A stretch of DNA of 64,000 nucleotides. Origin: Bacteroidota bacterium. Its GTDB lineage: Bacteria; Bacteroidota; Bacteroidia; Chitinophagales; Chitinophagaceae. Positions within the stretch are counted from its first letter, which is position 1. Each line of letters begins with the position of its first letter. The position numbers and the translations under genes are program-made. The notes under the pieces are model-generated. The model searched no databases, was not told where the DNA came from, and saw nothing but the letters and a program-made list of their open reading frames with translations. This document shows positions 61,693 through 64,000 of this stretch, piece after piece. The stretch lies in assembly GCA_013285905.1 (NCBI GenBank), contig JABDGU010000007.1, positions 1-64,000 on the forward strand, read 5' to 3'.

Positions 61693-63084
61693 ATGTTGAA
61701 GAGAAATATATATCTTGATAATGCAATTAGATTATATAGATCTATTGACATTTTCCTAATTGTGTTTTTACTTTTTTTCACCATGGATATGGTGGTTATA
61801 AAACCAATTGTTCTGATTGCCGCCTTGATTTGGCTAAAAGGAAAAATATCAATAAAAAACCTGAACGGCTATCCTCTCTTTTATCTCTTTATACCCCTAA
61901 TTGAAGTATTCAGGTTTTGTTTTTTTAATGGAGATTTCTCAAAAGGACATGCTGTATCCTTCTCCTTAGGCATTTCCTACTGGTTAATGTCTTTGATTGC
62001 ATTTTTGATAGTAAAGAACCGGGTCGACAAGTGCGATTCAGACAAAACTGACAATTCCCTAAGAATATTTTTCTATATAAATCTTGCATGCACCCTGTTA
62101 AATTTGCTAATTGCCGTATTGCGATCACATAGTCTTAACCCTTACGGATCAGAAGCTATGGCTTTTGGCAATTCTACCGGCGACTATATGAAGGGCGTAT
62201 TTCTCGGCCCCAGCTATATTAATATGTTCGTAAATTCGTTTTACGCGTTTTACTTCTTACATAAGAAAAGATATTGGCTTGTACCCCTTGCCGCTTTTGC
62301 CGCTTGCCTTACCGGCAGCAATTTTGCCAATTTATTCTTTATTCCTATGCTTATCCTGGCCTTCTTCATTATCAAAGACAGGAAATCAAAAATTGTCATA
62401 ACAGTTTCTCTGCTTGTCTTTGCTATGTTCTATATTGTCATATCAAAAGGGAACCGCAATTATATAATCGACTCCATTCTCAACGATAAAAAAAAGGATA
62501 GAATGGAAAATGTTTCCAGGCTTTCCAGGCACGCGGGGCATAAGGGCCTTCCGCCAGGAAATGTTTCCGGCAGTTTTAAATATGGTAAAGTACTTTCCTT
62601 CAAGGAAACCCTTGATTATTTGGGGACTAGTCTACCCCATTTCCTATTCGGCGCAGGGATCGGCAATTTTTCATCACAACTTGCGGTGCGCACATCCGAT
62701 ATCAGTACGATAAAGAAATCAAGACTATTTAGGATGATGCCCGTATACGTGTCGACCGATTTTTACAACAACCATTACCAGATATTCCACACGCTATACA
62801 GCATGCCACCTGAATACCATTCTGTTAAACATCAGCCTAATTCTTTTCTTAACCAGCTATTCGGAGAATACGGTTTCATCGGGTTTCTTTTGTTTCTTTT
62901 ATTCTATGTTTTCTTTTTTCTTAGAGACTATAAAAAACTCAGTTATAGTCTCTATATCATGGCACTTTTAGGTGGCTATCTTTTATTTGACTACCTTTTT
63001 GAATATCTTTCAGTCGTACTCTTTTTTGAATTATTTTTCTTGTTGGATAAAAAGTCTAATAGCCTAAATAAAGCCTTGGTATAA
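61693..63084 (+). CDS. O-antigen ligase/polymerase family membrane protein (second)
   Basis: This 463-residue protein has around ten to eleven transmembrane helices (for example IFLIVFLLFFTMDMVVIKPIVLIAALIWL and FLLFLLFYVFFFL). The large hydrophilic loop includes LGTSLPHFLFGAGIGNFSSQLAVRTSD and EYHSVKHQPNSFLNQLFGEYGFIGFL, again like the Wzy/WaaL H-x-x-x-x-N-x-x-x-x-G-x-x-G region. It is unrelated at sequence level to the first such protein at 56349 except in fold. Two such proteins may divide polymerase and ligase roles, or serve two glycans. Confidence 0.82.
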   Translation: MLKRNIYLDNAIRLYRSIDIFLIVFLLFFTMDMVVIKPIVLIAALIWLKGKISIKNLNGYPLFYLFIPLIEVFRFCFFNGDFSKGHAVSFSLGISYWLMSLIAFLIVKNRVDKCDSDKTDNSLRIFFYINLACTLLNLLIAVLRSHSLNPYGSEAMAFGNSTGDYMKGVFLGPSYINMFVNSFYAFYFLHKKRYWLVPLAAFAACLTGSNFANLFFIPMLILAFFIIKDRKSKIVITVSLLVFAMFYIVISKGNRNYIIDSILNDKKKDRMENVSRLSRHAGHKGLPPGNVSGSFKYGKVLSFKETLDYLGTSLPHFLFGAGIGNFSSQLAVRTSDISTIKKSRLFRMMPVYVSTDFYNNHYQIFHTLYSMPPEYHSVKHQPNSFLNQLFGEYGFIGFLLFLLFYVFFFLRDYKKLSYSLYIMALLGGYLLFDYLFEYLSVVLFFELFFLLDKKSNSLNKALV

Positions 63085-63092
63085 GTATTACT

Positions 63093-63920
63093 ATGATGAC
63101 AACAGAAACACAGCCGCTTGTCTCCATAATCGTGCCCTGCTATAATTATGGCAAATTCTTAGCCGATGCGCTAAACTATGTTCTTTCACAAACACATAAG
63201 CGTTGGGAGTGTATAATAGTAGATGATGGGTCAGAAGATAATACTCCTGAAATTGCTGCTCAATTTATTACTAAAGATAACAGGTTTACTTATGTTTACC
63301 AGGAAAACGCAGGCTTGTCCGCAACAAGAAATACCGGGCTACGAAACTGTAAGGGTAAGTACATACAGTTCTTAGATGCAGACGATTTAATATTAGCCGA
63401 CAAAATAAAACTACAAGTTCAGCACCTGGAACTAAATAATGAGATTGATATACTATATGGTGATTCTGTCTTTTTTAACACAGACAAACCCACTGAGCTT
63501 TTAAAAGGTCGTGAAAAAGGACAATACAATAAAATAAAATCGCTGAAAAAGTCCGGCAAGGGCAACGGTATGATAAAAAATATCACCGTTAATAATTTTA
63601 TTACAGTTTCCAGCCCCTTAGTAAAAAAGGAACTCATTGACAAGGTAGGTTTTTTTGATACTTCCTATCATTCTTATGAAGATTGGCAATACTGGTTTAG
63701 ATGTGCTCACGAGGATGCTTTTTTTCAATATTGGCCCCAGGATGGTACAGAAACCTGCATTAGAATAGGGCATACAAGCATGATGACTAATAGTGGCAAG
63801 ATGGTGAATGCGGGAATAAAAATCAGAAAATACATGATGCCATTTTTACCGTTGCACTTAAAGATTTACAATCTATACAGGCTCGTTAAACTATTTACCC
63901 GAAAAGCTTTGCTAAATTAA
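63093..63920 (+). CDS. Glycosyltransferase family 2
   Basis: This 275-residue GT-A enzyme opens LVSIIVPCYNYGKFLADALNYVLSQTHKRWECIIVDDGSEDNTPEIA. It has the D-D-G-S donor motif and QFLDADDLIL, the D-x-D metal motif. HSYEDWQYWFRCAHED contains the likely catalytic E-D segment. The acceptor is unknown. It starts eight bases after the polymerase-like gene, and the next glycosyltransferase follows 13 bases on. Confidence 0.93.
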   Translation: MMTTETQPLVSIIVPCYNYGKFLADALNYVLSQTHKRWECIIVDDGSEDNTPEIAAQFITKDNRFTYVYQENAGLSATRNTGLRNCKGKYIQFLDADDLILADKIKLQVQHLELNNEIDILYGDSVFFNTDKPTELLKGREKGQYNKIKSLKKSGKGNGMIKNITVNNFITVSSPLVKKELIDKVGFFDTSYHSYEDWQYWFRCAHEDAFFQYWPQDGTETCIRIGHTSMMTNSGKMVNAGIKIRKYMMPFLPLHLKIYNLYRLVKLFTRKALLN

Positions 63921-63933
63921 TGCCGCTAGTATA

Positions 63934-64000
63934 ATGACGGAAACCTATGTATTGATAATAAACTGGAACAACGGCCCTGATACGGTATCCTGTATCAATA
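63934..64000 (+). CDS. Glycosyltransferase family 2, N-terminal fragment (runs off the window)
   Basis: The first 22 residues, MTETYVLIINWNNGPDTVSC and on, match the opening of GT2 enzymes (V-x-I-I-N-W-N-N). It is the next gene of the polysaccharide locus. The rest lies outside the window, so the assignment depends on this short stretch and context. Confidence 0.7.
   Translation, partial: MTETYVLIINWNNGPDTVSCIN

Overview
The window is 64 kb of chromosome from a member of the Bacteroidota, most likely a Chitinophagaceae-like organism. The evidence is internal. Five large secreted proteins carry type IX secretion (T9SS) type A C-terminal sorting domains. A GldC gliding-motility protein is encoded. 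Promoters follow the Bacteroidota -7 consensus TAnnTTTG and Shine-Dalgarno sequences are essentially absent. There is an archaeal/eukaryotic-type prolyl-tRNA synthetase, a GH3-family protein, an ECF sigma factor paired with a membrane/beta-barrel protein, and C-rich/G-rich palindromic repeats.

Layout. 1-11.7 kb: housekeeping genes (gap, mltG, parE, proS) mixed with a seven-repeat T9SS protein, a FadL-type porin and a Gly/Tyr/Asn-rich secreted protein. 11.9-17.4 kb: acyl-CoA synthetase, an ABC ATPase/permease pair whose ATPase is frameshifted, and small proteins including DinB. 17.4-22.8 kb: an ECF sigma/membrane-barrel pair downstream of two paralogous lipoproteins that bracket a T9SS beta-helix protein, then a GNAT. 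22.9-32.3 kb: guaB, three T9SS proteins, an atypical LuxR-type response regulator and an insertion-sequence graveyard. 32.3-41.3 kb: GH3 protein, then dut-nucleotidyltransferase-TPR-DUF4292, then a CDP-sugar operon (rfbF, rfbG, an RmlC-like epimerase) ending in a putative nuclease. 41.3-42.1 kb: a repeat-rich gene-free stretch. 42-55.4 kb: metabolic and maintenance genes, including ALDH7, a PfkB kinase, oligopeptidase, VapBC, pabA, cvpA, yqeY, gldC, rluA, ybeY, feoA, nadD, a YtxH/holin-like trio and a universal stress protein. 55.5-64 kb: a surface polysaccharide locus with initiating sugar transferase, flippase, two polymerase/ligase-like proteins, glycosyltransferases and a methyltransferase; it continues past the window.

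How the genes connect. The secreted proteins (repeat propeller, beta-helix, FG-GAP, Ig-like) are T9SS cargo, and the polysaccharide locus would make a surface glycan. The nucleotidyltransferases at 34.6, 38.4 and 46.0 kb could feed sugar nucleotides to it.

The most unusual signal is a set of small palindromic repeats placed in frame inside T9SS cargo genes. Two palindromes with different arms sit at the same codon position just before the sorting domain of two unrelated proteins. A third palindrome is shared inside both sorting domains. Another lies inside a signal peptide, and one nearly identical copy is intergenic. A separate family of hairpins with covarying arms fills the gap at 41.75-42.02 kb. 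Other points of note are two single-base frameshifts, several genes whose -7 box lies 3-9 bases from the start codon (probably leaderless), and a regulator with a degenerate receiver domain.
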